64,000 nt of DNA. It comes from Polyangiaceae bacterium. GTDB lineage: Bacteria > Myxococcota_A > Polyangia > Polyangiales > Polyangiaceae. The notes under the pieces are model-generated. The model was not told the origin of the DNA. It saw only the letters and a program-made list of their open reading frames with translations, and ran no database searches. Positions 35,992-44,183 of this stretch are shown one piece after another; within the stretch, counting starts at the first letter, position 1; each line of letters begins with the position of its first letter. The position numbers were made by a program, and so were the translations under genes. The stretch is taken from NCBI GenBank assembly GCA_016715885.1, contig JADJXL010000012.1, forward strand, positions 27,812-91,811, given 5' to 3'.

Positions 35992-37148
35992 TCGAGCGCG
36001 TAGCGTGTGGGGACATTCCGCGTAAACATCATATTACGCTACGGGATGCGGCGGGCAAACTGCGCTACGAAGAATGCATCACGCGAAGCGGCTTCGACGG
36101 GCCGTATACGATTGCGTATCACGAGCGCCGGCCGCACGAGCACCGCGTCGCTTCTGCGGAGCATGCTTTTGTCTTGCCCAAAGCGGCGGGGGCTCGGCCG
36201 CTCGCCAAGCGCCATTATCGAAGTTTCGCCTTGCCCCCGAAAAGTGGCCCGCAAATCGATGGGCGGCAACCGCTCGTCTTCAATGACGACATCGTGGTGT
36301 CCATGGCGACGCCCGATGGCGCGGACCCGGTGTATTTCACGAACGCCGATGCGGACGAATTGTTTTACATCTTCGAAGGGTCGGGGCTATTGCGCACGAT
36401 GCTCGGGGATTTGCGCTATGAAAAAGACGATTACGTCTTCATCCCGAAGGGCATGTTCTACCGGTTCGTCCCCGATGCCGTACCGCAACGATGGTTTTGC
36501 GTGGAAGCATTCGGCGGGATTCACGTGCCGTCGAAATGGCGCAATGAAGTCGGGCAGTTGCGCATGGATGCGCCGTTCAGCCACCGGGACTTCAGAAAGC
36601 CCATGTTTCGCGGGCCGATGGATGAAGGCATCAGGCAGCTCGTGGTGAAGTGCGAAAATGCGTTTCATGGTTTTACCATGGCGCATTCGCCGCTCGACGT
36701 GGTCGGCTGGGATGGAACGGTATATCCGTTCGTCTTCCCCATTTTGAATTTTCAGCCGCGCGCGGGCCTCGTGCATTTGCCGCCGGATTGGCACGGGACG
36801 TTTGCCGCTCGCGGGGCACTGATTTGCAGCTTCGTTCCGCGCGTTGTGGACTTTCATCCGGAAGCCATTCCTTGTCCGTACCCGCATTCGGCCGTCGATT
36901 GCGACGAAATCATCTTTTATTGTCGGGGCAATTTCACGTCGCGTAGAGGGGTTGGTCCGGGGAGCATTTCGCACCATCCGCGGGGCATTCCGCATGGGCC
37001 GCATCCGGGCGCGTACGAAGCGAGCATTGGGGCGCGCGAGACGAGCGAGCTGGCGGTGATGATCGATACGTGGAAACCGCTCGCTGCGACGGAAGCAGCG
37101 CTCGGCGTCGAAGATGCGGGGTATCAGGATAGTTTTGTGGAGGGCTAG
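35988..37148 (+). CDS. hmgA: Homogentisate 1,2-dioxygenase
   Basis: 386 residues from a GTG overlapping the hpd stop. It has a cupin-like architecture with FTNADADELFYIFEGSGLL, ITFRF-like jelly-roll strands, MVPRRPHEHR-like N-terminal YHERRPHEHRVAS, WDGTVYPFVFPILNFQP, PCPYPHSAVDCDEIIFYC and the C-terminal ISHHPRGIPHGPHPGAYE containing the iron-binding His/Glu set. Shorter than the ~430-440-residue enzymes of proteobacteria and mammals, but the metal-binding C-terminus is complete. It opens the ring of homogentisate to maleylacetoacetate. It is the last gene of the operon; its TAG stop shares bases with the stop of the opposite TOPRIM gene (CTAG at 37145-37148). Confidence 0.92.
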   Translation: MIERVACGDIPRKHHITLRDAAGKLRYEECITRSGFDGPYTIAYHERRPHEHRVASAEHAFVLPKAAGARPLAKRHYRSFALPPKSGPQIDGRQPLVFNDDIVVSMATPDGADPVYFTNADADELFYIFEGSGLLRTMLGDLRYEKDDYVFIPKGMFYRFVPDAVPQRWFCVEAFGGIHVPSKWRNEVGQLRMDAPFSHRDFRKPMFRGPMDEGIRQLVVKCENAFHGFTMAHSPLDVVGWDGTVYPFVFPILNFQPRAGLVHLPPDWHGTFAARGALICSFVPRVVDFHPEAIPCPYPHSAVDCDEIIFYCRGNFTSRRGVGPGSISHHPRGIPHGPHPGAYEASIGARETSELAVMIDTWKPLAATEAALGVEDAGYQDSFVEG

Positions 37149-37927
37149 CCGCTACCGAGGAGCGCCGCAATGATCGGCGTTGCTCCGGCAGCATCGAGCC
37201 TCCGGCGTAGCGCATCTCGGATCGCTTCGTCGTCCCAGATGGCGAGGAAAAACCCTTCGTAACCCCGTTCAGAGTACCAACCAGCCATATGAGACGCCGC
37301 GTGTGTCTTGTGTAGTTTTTCGTGCGCGGGAGGAGCTGGGCGTGAATTGATGAACTCCCAGACGGCCTTGCACCGGGGCCCGTAGGCTTCGTCGATTGCT
37401 GCACAGACGAGCCGTTCGAGCGTTTGTTTGGACGGCACATTTGCGCCGTCGAGACCAGTCACTTGCCAAATCAGGAATGACAACCGCGTCGTCACGATAC
37501 CGCCATCGAGCTCGAAATCATTCGTGCCAGGTACGGGGCGCGCATTGGCGTTGTCACGTGCCCACTTCCCCAACTTGGCGCGTTGATCCAATGCAGCGTG
37601 AGGCAAATTCTCGACTTGTCGCATGCTCTCATCGGCGTCCTCGTCACGCACGACCAAGACGCGCGAAAGACGATTGGTATGGCGGTCTTCGAGCAGTTTC
37701 TTTGCGGCCGGGAGAAGGTTGCCGTCTCCATCGACGGGGGCGACTCGTAGCCATTCGCCGCTCGGTGTTCGAAAGCCGTATTGACCTCTGCCCCTCAATG
37801 GTTGCCCGCCACGGTAGGGTTTCTCTTTCAGCGATGTACATCCATGCGATTGGAGAAGACCGCTCAGGAAGGCGCGGTCATGGTACCCTTCGCAGAGGAT
37901 GACCGATTCTGGCTCCATGTTTTTCAT
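37145..37927 (-). CDS. TOPRIM-like nuclease-fold protein, partner of an ATPase (candidate defence effector)
   Basis: 260 residues. The N-terminus SVILCEGYHDRAFL gives the conserved TOPRIM glutamate (E13). VLVVRDEDAD (residues 90-99) gives the DxD acidic motif (D95, D97) expected to bind Mg2+. In between is a glycine-rich loop (PYRGGQPLRGRGQYG). The rest is helical and unlike topoisomerases or primases, closest in style to DUF3226/DUF4435-type TOPRIM proteins. It is translationally coupled (ATGA) to an upstream ATPase; such ATPase-TOPRIM pairs occur in OLD-like and PARIS anti-phage systems. A nuclease effector triggered by the ATPase is the likeliest model, but it is untested and the exact family was not identified. 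Confidence 0.7.
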   Translation of the reverse strand: MKNMEPESVILCEGYHDRAFLSGLLQSHGCTSLKEKPYRGGQPLRGRGQYGFRTPSGEWLRVAPVDGDGNLLPAAKKLLEDRHTNRLSRVLVVRDEDADESMRQVENLPHAALDQRAKLGKWARDNANARPVPGTNDFELDGGIVTTRLSFLIWQVTGLDGANVPSKQTLERLVCAAIDEAYGPRCKAVWEFINSRPAPPAHEKLHKTHAASHMAGWYSERGYEGFFLAIWDDEAIRDALRRRLDAAGATPIIAALLGSG

Positions 37928-38979
37928 CGCAGATCCTCGCCGAGCGATTCGCGCGCCGTGACCACCATGGGGCCAGGATAACGCGAGCAGCGCAATGTGC
38001 CCTCATCGAGGACGACTCGCATCACGCACAACCTTTCGAGGTCATTCGCATCTGCTTCGGCAACGAGAGAATCGATGAGGTCCAAGCTATGCGTGGAAAC
38101 AACCACTTGGACTCCCCGCCGCATTGCTGCAAGCAAGACCTTTGCGGTGCGATGAATTCCGGCTGGGTGCTGATGAATTTCGGGTTCTTCGACGAGTGCC
38201 ATGCCGCCAGGAAGTTGAGCAAGATCGAGTGCGAGCCGAATGAGTGCATAGACTCCGGAGCCTGCGCCGGCGACTGGAACCGTGCCGTGTTCGAATACGA
38301 GGCTCAAAATGGGGCGATCTACGGGGTCGTCCTCCACGGTCTCCACGCGGAGGTCGATGACGCCGTCGAGGACGTCTCGGACGAGCTTCACAACGCCCTC
38401 GAGCCGGCCCTCTCGCAACGCCCTGGAGTACACCCGATCGAGTGCCTCATGGGTGGCTCCGGCTGCCGGTTCGCATAACCAGGCACCTGGCTCGGACTGG
38501 AATTGCCGGCGATCAGAATTGTCGTCGCGAAGCTGGAGGTCGAATACGTATTGATTGCTGACACTGATCACGGTCCGAGACCGAAAACGCCCTGCATGGG
38601 CATCGACATCGCAGTCGATTTGAATGGGTCGCCGATTCTGTTCGCGTTCGGGCAGCTTGCGCACAAGATCTTCCGCAGGATGAGGCGTCCAGCTCAAACT
38701 ACAGGACCGCCTCGACTGAGCGTCTCCGTGAAGCTCGATCCGCGCATCTGCATGACGCCGCTCGAACAGCCACGGGCCGCCTGCAGGCAGTTCGGCGCGT
38801 CGTCTGATGACTCGTCCAATCGCGTCCCCTGGTGCTCCGCTGGTTGCGATGAGCAGCGCATCCAAGATTGTGCTCTTGCCGCTGCCGCTTGGGCCGACCA
38901 GCACGGTGAGCGGAAGGAGGTCTGTGAGGTGAGCCGTTCGGATACCTCGAAGCCGCTCGATGTCGATGCCGCGAATCAT
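37924..38979 (-). CDS. AAA/ABC-type ATPase coupled to a TOPRIM protein
   Basis: About 351 residues from the ATG at 38979, preceded by a GAAGG-like site. Walker A is GPSGSGKS (29-36), the ABC-signature-like segment is around VPVAGAGSGVYALIRLAL (235-252), Walker B is MALVEEPE (260-267) followed by IHQHP, and the switch histidine is in STHSLDLI (295-302). This is the AAA_15/AAA_21-type SMC-like ATPase seen in OLD nucleases, AriA of PARIS and related systems. The nuclease half is encoded separately by the next gene (4-bp overlap). The pair is inserted between the homogentisate operon and yjbQ with no mobile genes next to it. Confidence 0.8.
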   Translation of the reverse strand: MIRGIDIERLRGIRTAHLTDLLPLTVLVGPSGSGKSTILDALLIATSGAPGDAIGRVIRRRAELPAGGPWLFERRHADARIELHGDAQSRRSCSLSWTPHPAEDLVRKLPEREQNRRPIQIDCDVDAHAGRFRSRTVISVSNQYVFDLQLRDDNSDRRQFQSEPGAWLCEPAAGATHEALDRVYSRALREGRLEGVVKLVRDVLDGVIDLRVETVEDDPVDRPILSLVFEHGTVPVAGAGSGVYALIRLALDLAQLPGGMALVEEPEIHQHPAGIHRTAKVLLAAMRRGVQVVVSTHSLDLIDSLVAEADANDLERLCVMRVVLDEGTLRCSRYPGPMVVTARESLGEDLR

Positions 38980-39176
38980 CAATCGCCTTCTACTCGACCC
39001 GTGATGACGCGGCAACTTATCCTCCGCGTTATCATCAGTGCGTCGGAAGCGGAATATTTTGTAAAATAAGTCACGTTGCAACGTCGAAACGGTACGATTG
39101 TTGCGGCGCGCGAGAAGCGTACAGCTTCATGAAATCATGATGCCCCTCCAATCTTTCTGCTACGGTCTCTGGCGCC

Positions 39177-39593
39177 ATGAAAACCGCCACCGACTACCTC
39201 TATTTCGAAACCAAAAACCGCCGCGAGCTCGTCAATATCACCGACCGTGTCGCTGCATTCGTCCAATCGAGCGGCATACGAGAAGGCATGGTGCTCGTCT
39301 CCGCCATGCACATCACGGCCGGCGTGTTCGTGAACGACCACGAACCGGGCCTATGGGAAGATATTTGGCAATGGCTCGAGCATCTTGCTCCGAGGCGCGA
39401 GGACTACAAACACCATCGCACGGGCGAAGACAATGGCGATGCGCACCTGAAATCATTGCTCGTGCACCACGAAGTCATCGTGCCCATCACCAAGGGAAAA
39501 CTCGATTTGGGTACGTGGCAACAAATATTTTACGCAGAATTCGACGGACAACGCCGAAAACGAATGATCCTGAAAGCCATGGGCACCGAATGA
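39177..39593 (+). CDS. yjbQ: YjbQ-family protein (secondary thiamine-phosphate synthase / UPF0047)
   Basis: 138 residues, full family length. Typical signatures are YLYFETKNRRELVNITDRVAAFV, GMVLVSAMHITAGVFVNDHEPGLWEDIWQWLE, YKHHRTGEDNGDAHLKSLLVHHEVIVPITKGKLDLGTWQQIFYAEFDGQRRKR. These small trimeric proteins have a conserved His/Asp/Glu cluster. Some were reported to have weak thiamine-phosphate synthase activity, and the physiological role is unclear. The gene is alone between the ATPase (divergent, about 200 bp) and the convergent glycosyltransferase (9-bp gap). It is far from the thi operon at the left edge, so no pathway link is implied. Confidence 0.92.
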   Translation: MKTATDYLYFETKNRRELVNITDRVAAFVQSSGIREGMVLVSAMHITAGVFVNDHEPGLWEDIWQWLEHLAPRREDYKHHRTGEDNGDAHLKSLLVHHEVIVPITKGKLDLGTWQQIFYAEFDGQRRKRMILKAMGTE

Positions 39594-39602
39594 GCTTGGG
39601 GC

Positions 39603-40778
39603 TCAGGACGATTGTCGCAAGATCCCCGACCGGTCCACGACGAGCACGTGATTGCGCCACGTGACCGTGCGCGTGCGTAATGCATGGGCAAACGCGCACG
39701 CGAGGACCACGTCGGCCAAGACGGCATCGCGCAAAACGGCCCCGAGACGCACGGGACGCTTGGCAATGCGCGTGGAAAAAAACGCAATGAGCAACCGCGT
39801 CGTCAACGCAAGCGATGCCGCGAAGAGCCCAGGAATCGGCTCGAGCGGAGAATACCCCAACGATACGAAGACAATGGGCCACGTCGCGAAAAAGAGCCCC
39901 GGATAACTCCAGAGCAAAATCGATCGCTGCGCTCGAATCACGGTCAGCCAACGACCAAATCGAGACACGATGGCGCGCCACGACCTGCCCGAAGCAAGCG
40001 AACGCGCCAAAAGCGGCACCGATACGACATTTCCGCCATGATTGCGAATGCGCCGCGCGATTTCCATGTCCTCGCCAAGGTATTGAGCGAGCGACTCGAA
40101 TCCGCCTATCGTGGCGAGTGCGTCTTTGCGAATGGCAAATAGTTTTCCCACGAGCCCGCGCGGGTCGAGGCGCGCGAGGATCGGAAACGAATGGAGCGAC
40201 GCGCCGAGCACCGCGGCCGATGCTCGATCCCCCCATGTGCGCGGTTTTGCGTATTCGACCGGAGGTGCCCATGCTACCCACGCCGGGTTTTGGTCGACGA
40301 TTGGGGCAACGAGAACATCGAGATCTACGTCCGCGAGATCGATATCGCTGTCGGCCACGATGATGACATCTGCGCCGTTCGCTACGGCCGCAAGTTGAGC
40401 GACTTTGCGATTCGGCCCGCCTCCTTGGGTGAATACGATCTCTGCTGCAATGCCAGCTCGCTCGAGCATTTCCACGGCCCTTCGAGCCGCGGGGACGGCG
40501 GTGTCACGAGCCGATTCGATGGCGAAACGACAGCGCACGTCGAACGTTCGCCTTGCATGTGCGAGCGATGCGAGCGCGCGTTCGAGCGCTGGCTCGTGCC
40601 CGGCGCAGGGCCTCACGACCAAAACGGACGGTTTTTCTGGGCCAATTTCTCGAGCCAGCTCGCCTCGACGTACCGCCCGGCCATACCAAATGGTTCGTCG
40701 CATCGCTTCCATGGACGTCCAAAACACGGACATGGACCAGATGACGAGCGCGAGACCGAAGGGAGACGGCGGGTTCAT
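39603..40778 (-). CDS. GT21-like (ceramide glucosyltransferase-type) membrane glycosyltransferase
   Basis: 391 residues with an N-terminal membrane helix and two or three C-terminal helices. The processive/GT2-GT21 motif set is present: SVLVVRPCAGHEP with the first loop, ADVIIVADSDIDL (DxD-type), LGEDMEIARRIRNHGG (acceptor-site ED) and RFGRWLTVIRAQR (R-x-x-R-W type). Such enzymes transfer glucose to lipid acceptors on the cytoplasmic face of the membrane. It is 2 bp downstream of crtC and in the same operon as crtD. This suggests that it glycosylates a carotenoid, as in glycosylated myxobacterial carotenoids, rather than a ceramide. The acceptor is inferred from context. Confidence 0.78.
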   Translation of the reverse strand: MNPPSPFGLALVIWSMSVFWTSMEAMRRTIWYGRAVRRGELAREIGPEKPSVLVVRPCAGHEPALERALASLAHARRTFDVRCRFAIESARDTAVPAARRAVEMLERAGIAAEIVFTQGGGPNRKVAQLAAVANGADVIIVADSDIDLADVDLDVLVAPIVDQNPAWVAWAPPVEYAKPRTWGDRASAAVLGASLHSFPILARLDPRGLVGKLFAIRKDALATIGGFESLAQYLGEDMEIARRIRNHGGNVVSVPLLARSLASGRSWRAIVSRFGRWLTVIRAQRSILLWSYPGLFFATWPIVFVSLGYSPLEPIPGLFAASLALTTRLLIAFFSTRIAKRPVRLGAVLRDAVLADVVLACAFAHALRTRTVTWRNHVLVVDRSGILRQSS

Positions 40779-40780
40779 GG

Positions 40781-41737
40781 TCAGCGGGCTTCGCGACGCA
40801 TGCGATATGGCAGCATGAACTGAACGATACGGCTTTTCCAGCGGTCGAGCGACAGAGATTCGTGGACGCCGCGGGCATATTGCCCCACGTACGAACCGAC
40901 CACTTCCGAACGCGAATAAAACGGCGTATCTTCCAAAGTGCGGACCAAGCGGGCCGAAGAACGAGGGTCGACGCGCATCGACCGAGACAAACCCCAGCGC
41001 GTGCGGGCAAGGGATCGCTCGACGAGCGGTTCGACGCTATTGGTTTCGCCGTTCGCGTGAAATGCGTGCTGAATGATGTGGCGGCTGCCGCTGCGGCGAA
41101 ACGCGTCGTAGGTGACGATCATGCGATCTTTGGTGGTGGTGCGGCACCAATTCCAACTGGAGAATCCGTCTTCGAGCGGTTCGCTGCCGGCATTGGTGTC
41201 GACGTACGCGAGGCCGTTCCAGCGAATGTTCCCAGGTCGTCGAAGCTCGACTTCGGCACGCGCAATGGGGGCGATGGGACCCCAACGGTGGCGACCTTTT
41301 TCATCCAAGACAAACGGTTTGTCCTCGCCGAGCGTGACGGGATGAATGCGGACCGTGCCTGAAATGCGTCCGGGAAGCGGCGCGGTTTTTTCTTCGAAAC
41401 GAACGGTGAATACGTCGTTTTCCCACTCCATCGAGCTTGGGCCGATGACGAGCGCCGTGCGATAACGACGAACGTCCATACCGCCGCGTTCGGTAAATGC
41501 CCAAGCATTCCGTTTGGGACCGTAAACGGCGACGTTCATCGAGCAATGAGCGAGCGGATTTGTGCGCCCCTTGCGCCGAGACGCAGCATAGAAGGGGGAA
41601 AAGACGCTGCCCACGAGACCAATGATGGTCAAACCATGCTGCCCATCGTCGGAGAGAGCATCTAGATACCACCACGCATAACCGCTCGGCGCAATCGGCT
41701 CGTCGAAGCGAGGTCCTCTTCCACGGCTTTCGCGCAC
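40781..41737 (-). CDS. crtC: Carotenoid 1,2-hydratase CrtC (hydroxyneurosporene synthase)
   Basis: About 318 residues from a GTG at 41737, placing the start just before PRFDEPIAPSGYAWWYLDALSDDG, the beginning of the family. Other CrtC features are GLTIIGLVGSVFSPFYAASRRKG, HCSMNVAVYGPKRNAWAFTERG, WNGLAYVDTNAGSEPLEDGFSSWNWCRTTTKDRMIVTYD. It hydrates the psi end of acyclic carotenes to a tertiary hydroxyl, which can then be methylated or glycosylated. The frame overlaps the end of crtD by 76 bp, so the two are translated together. A longer upstream frame exists but is only overlap with crtD. Confidence 0.88.
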   Translation of the reverse strand: MRESRGRGPRFDEPIAPSGYAWWYLDALSDDGQHGLTIIGLVGSVFSPFYAASRRKGRTNPLAHCSMNVAVYGPKRNAWAFTERGGMDVRRYRTALVIGPSSMEWENDVFTVRFEEKTAPLPGRISGTVRIHPVTLGEDKPFVLDEKGRHRWGPIAPIARAEVELRRPGNIRWNGLAYVDTNAGSEPLEDGFSSWNWCRTTTKDRMIVTYDAFRRSGSRHIIQHAFHANGETNSVEPLVERSLARTRWGLSRSMRVDPRSSARLVRTLEDTPFYSRSEVVGSYVGQYARGVHESLSLDRWKSRIVQFMLPYRMRREAR

Positions 41738-43194
41738 AGGCGCCCCGACAGCGCAGCCATCGGCACGCCAGCTCCCGGATGGGCTGCTCCCCCCGCCAAA
41801 TAAAGCCCCGGCATTTTCGTCCGTGATGTCGCTCGATAAAATGGGGACGTCATTCCGTGCGAAACTGGTCCGTACAGCGCTCCCCCCGTCGCTGGAAACA
41901 TCCGTTCGAATTCGATCGGTGTCGTCACGACGGGCGGCGCGGTAAAGTGGGGAAAGTCTAGACCCGCTCGTCGCAGGAGCGAAAAGGTTGCTGTTTCGCA
42001 TCGCTCAATCTCCGAAAGTGTGGGGGTATTTCGATCGCCCGTGGCTGGGGCATTGACGAGACACAAGAAACGTTCCGGACCGGACGGGGCATTGCCCTGG
42101 TCGTCTCGGTCTTGCGCACAGACGTACACGGTGGGTTCGGACGGTAAAACTCGATCGTCGAATAGCTCGCTGAATTCCCTTGCGTAATCTTTGGAGAAAA
42201 AAACGTTGTGGCGGACGAGCGGGTAATTGCCTTTGGGATCGGCCACGAACGTCCACGTCATTGCAGAAAGCGACCTCGGCGCAGGAGCTGGTACGGCGCG
42301 TTTGGCGGAGTCACCGAAATACCCTTGCGCGATGGCCGCTGGATCGCCATTACACACGACGACGTCGGCATGCAGCACTTCACTCGAAGACAAACGCACA
42401 CCGGACGCTCGTCCGCTGGAGACGACGATGGAGTCGACATGCTCGCCACAACGAATGGTCACGCCCAGGCGTTCGGCAAGACGCACCAAAGCTTCCGCGA
42501 CGCGGTACATGCCGCCTTCGACGAGGTATACGCCGTCCCGTTCGACGTGCGCGATGACGTTGAGCGATGCTGGAGCCAAATACGGCGACGAGCCGCAATA
42601 CGTTGCATAACGACCAAAAAGCTGCAAAAGTCGCGGGTCTTTGAAAAATTCACGCAGCGCATTCCACAACGTGCGATGCCCATCGATCCGCATCACGCCT
42701 TGCAGACCGAGCGTGCCGAACGCCGTCATGGCCGACGCCAAACTCGGCCTTTCCGAAAGCAAAAATGGTTTTTTGACAGTGTCGTAAATGTCCTGAGCAT
42801 ATTTACAAAATTTGCGATACCCGTCCGCTTCGGCTCTGCCGGCAAATGCTGCAATCGCATCGGCCGACCTTTCGATTTCCGCAAAAAGATCGAGCTTTTG
42901 TTCTGGGCCCCAAGCATGACGCGCAAGCAAGTCCGCGCGCTGCAACGTCAAATCTCGATCGAGCGATCCTCCCGCCGCGCTCCAGATTTCATCGAGCACC
43001 CATCGCATCGTCATGACCGTGGGACCCGCGTCGATGCCTCGACCGTCCACTGTAATCTGACGCATCTTGCCGCCTACCCGAGCGGCACGTTCGAGCACGA
43101 CGACATCCATGCCCCGCCGAGCAAGCTCGACGGCCGAAACCAGCCCCCCCACGCCGGCTCCCACCACAACCGCTCTGCTCGTCCGCATCGACAT
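41662..43194 (-). CDS. crtD: Phytoene-desaturase-family oxidoreductase CrtD (methoxyneurosporene/carotenoid 3,4-desaturase type)
   Basis: About 510 residues from the ATG at 43194 (a second ATG two codons later). The N-terminal FAD motif is AVVVGAGVGGLVSAVELARRGMDVVVLE, followed by RVGGKMRQITVDGRGIDAGPTVMTMRWVLDEIW. Further along are PSLASAMTAFGTLGLQG, GRYATYCGSSPYLAPA and the C-terminal FAD-binding GLYLAGGAAHPGAGVPMAALSGRLCA. This is closest to the CrtD branch by its GPTVMTM segment and its CrtC neighbour. The preceding reading-frame extension upstream of 43194 is outside the family and overlaps the crtE region. Order crtD-crtC-glycosyltransferase suggests late steps in making a modified acyclic carotenoid. 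Confidence 0.88.
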   Translation of the reverse strand: MSMRTSRAVVVGAGVGGLVSAVELARRGMDVVVLERAARVGGKMRQITVDGRGIDAGPTVMTMRWVLDEIWSAAGGSLDRDLTLQRADLLARHAWGPEQKLDLFAEIERSADAIAAFAGRAEADGYRKFCKYAQDIYDTVKKPFLLSERPSLASAMTAFGTLGLQGVMRIDGHRTLWNALREFFKDPRLLQLFGRYATYCGSSPYLAPASLNVIAHVERDGVYLVEGGMYRVAEALVRLAERLGVTIRCGEHVDSIVVSSGRASGVRLSSSEVLHADVVVCNGDPAAIAQGYFGDSAKRAVPAPAPRSLSAMTWTFVADPKGNYPLVRHNVFFSKDYAREFSELFDDRVLPSEPTVYVCAQDRDDQGNAPSGPERFLCLVNAPATGDRNTPTLSEIERCETATFSLLRRAGLDFPHFTAPPVVTTPIEFERMFPATGGALYGPVSHGMTSPFYRATSRTKMPGLYLAGGAAHPGAGVPMAALSGRLCAKAVEEDLASTSRLRRAVMRGGI

Positions 43195-43254
43195 GACGAC
43201 CAAGCTAACACGTTCGGATGAGTTGTCTAGTGTTTGTTCATGGATTTGAAAACG

Positions 43255-43287
43255 CTTGACAAAGCATGAACAACATGCGAACATGCC
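43255..43287 (+). promoter_or_regulatory. Three 11-bp direct repeats over the crtE promoter, candidate CarH/LitR operator
   Basis: Consecutive 11-mers at 43255-43265, 43266-43276 and 43277-43287 fit the pattern nTnnACAnnnn (CTTGACAAAGC, ATGAACAACAT, GCGAACATGCC). Only the T of the third is replaced by C. The first contains a consensus -35 element TTGACA at 43256-43261. This layout is that described for B12-dependent MerR-type photoreceptors of the CarH/LitR family. A 9-bp inverted repeat (TTGTTCATG 43234-43242; CATGAACAA 43265-43273) also frames the site. Confidence 0.55.
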
Positions 43288-43292
43288 GGAGC

Positions 43293-44183
43293 ATGGACAT
43301 ATCGGACCGCATCGAGCGTGCGTTGCGCGCTGCTCTTGATCCCCTGTGCGCCCCTGGCGCACCTCCGCGTCTCGTGGCCGCCGTGTATCACTCGGTGTTT
43401 CCCGCTGGTGGTCGTGTTCGTCCGGAGCTGTGCATTCGCGTAGCGATGGCGTGTGACGAGGACCAGCCTGAGCTGACCGATGGTGTGGCTGCTGCGATCG
43501 AGCTTTTGCATTGTGCATCGCTCGTGCACGATGATTTGCCCTGTTTCGATGCAGCCACGACGCGTCGAGGGCAACCTTCGACACACCGTGCATTTGGTGA
43601 ACCATTGGCGGTGCTCGCGGGTGACGAACTGATCATCGTAGCATTCGAGACGCTGGCATCGTCGGCGGTAGCTGCGCCTCATCGCCTTGGGCGGCTCGTG
43701 AAGACGCTTGGGCGAGGCGTGGGTGTGCCGGGGGGAATCGTCGCGGGGCAGGGGTGGGAGAGTGAGCCAGCGATTCCGGCGACGCTTTATCGGCGCATGA
43801 AAACGGGGGCGCTTTTCGAGGCGGCAGCGGTGGGCGGAGCGCTCGCGGCCGGTGTGGGAGAAGACACGGAGGCGTGGCGCGGATTCGGTCAAAGGATTGG
43901 AGAAGCCTATCAGGTGGCCGATGATGTGCTCGATGTGCTGAGCACGTCGGCGAATGCGGGAAAGCCGGTGGGCCGCGACGAAGCGCTCGGAAGGCCCAAC
44001 GTGGTGTCCGATATGGGGCTCGGGGCGTCGACGCGTCTATTCGATCAGCTCGTGGAAGCGGCGATCGATTCGATACCGCGCTGCGCTGGGCGAGACGGCT
44101 TGTGTGCTTGGACAAACCACATGGTCGACCGCATTCGCCGGCGCACGCACGTGTCGTATTCGCAGACGCACGCACATCCGTAA
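43293..44183 (+). CDS. crtE: Geranylgeranyl diphosphate synthase (polyprenyl synthetase, CrtE-like)
   Basis: About 296 residues from the ATG at 43293 (MDISDRIERAL); ATGs at 43266 and 43275 lie inside the operator-like repeats. The first Asp-rich motif is LVHDDLPCFD (DDxxxxD form) after ELLHCAS, and the second is YQVADDVLD. Further features are GGRVRPELCIR at the N-terminus, LAGDELIIVAFE, and MKTGALFEAAAVGGAL (conserved K-T). It makes C15/C20 isoprenoid diphosphates for carotenoids. The gene is divergent from crtD. If the -35 at 43256 is used, the transcript would begin within a few bases of this ATG, implying leaderless translation. Its stop codon directly abuts that of the opposite histidine kinase. 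Confidence 0.9.
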   Translation: MDISDRIERALRAALDPLCAPGAPPRLVAAVYHSVFPAGGRVRPELCIRVAMACDEDQPELTDGVAAAIELLHCASLVHDDLPCFDAATTRRGQPSTHRAFGEPLAVLAGDELIIVAFETLASSAVAAPHRLGRLVKTLGRGVGVPGGIVAGQGWESEPAIPATLYRRMKTGALFEAAAVGGALAAGVGEDTEAWRGFGQRIGEAYQVADDVLDVLSTSANAGKPVGRDEALGRPNVVSDMGLGASTRLFDQLVEAAIDSIPRCAGRDGLCAWTNHMVDRIRRRTHVSYSQTHAHP

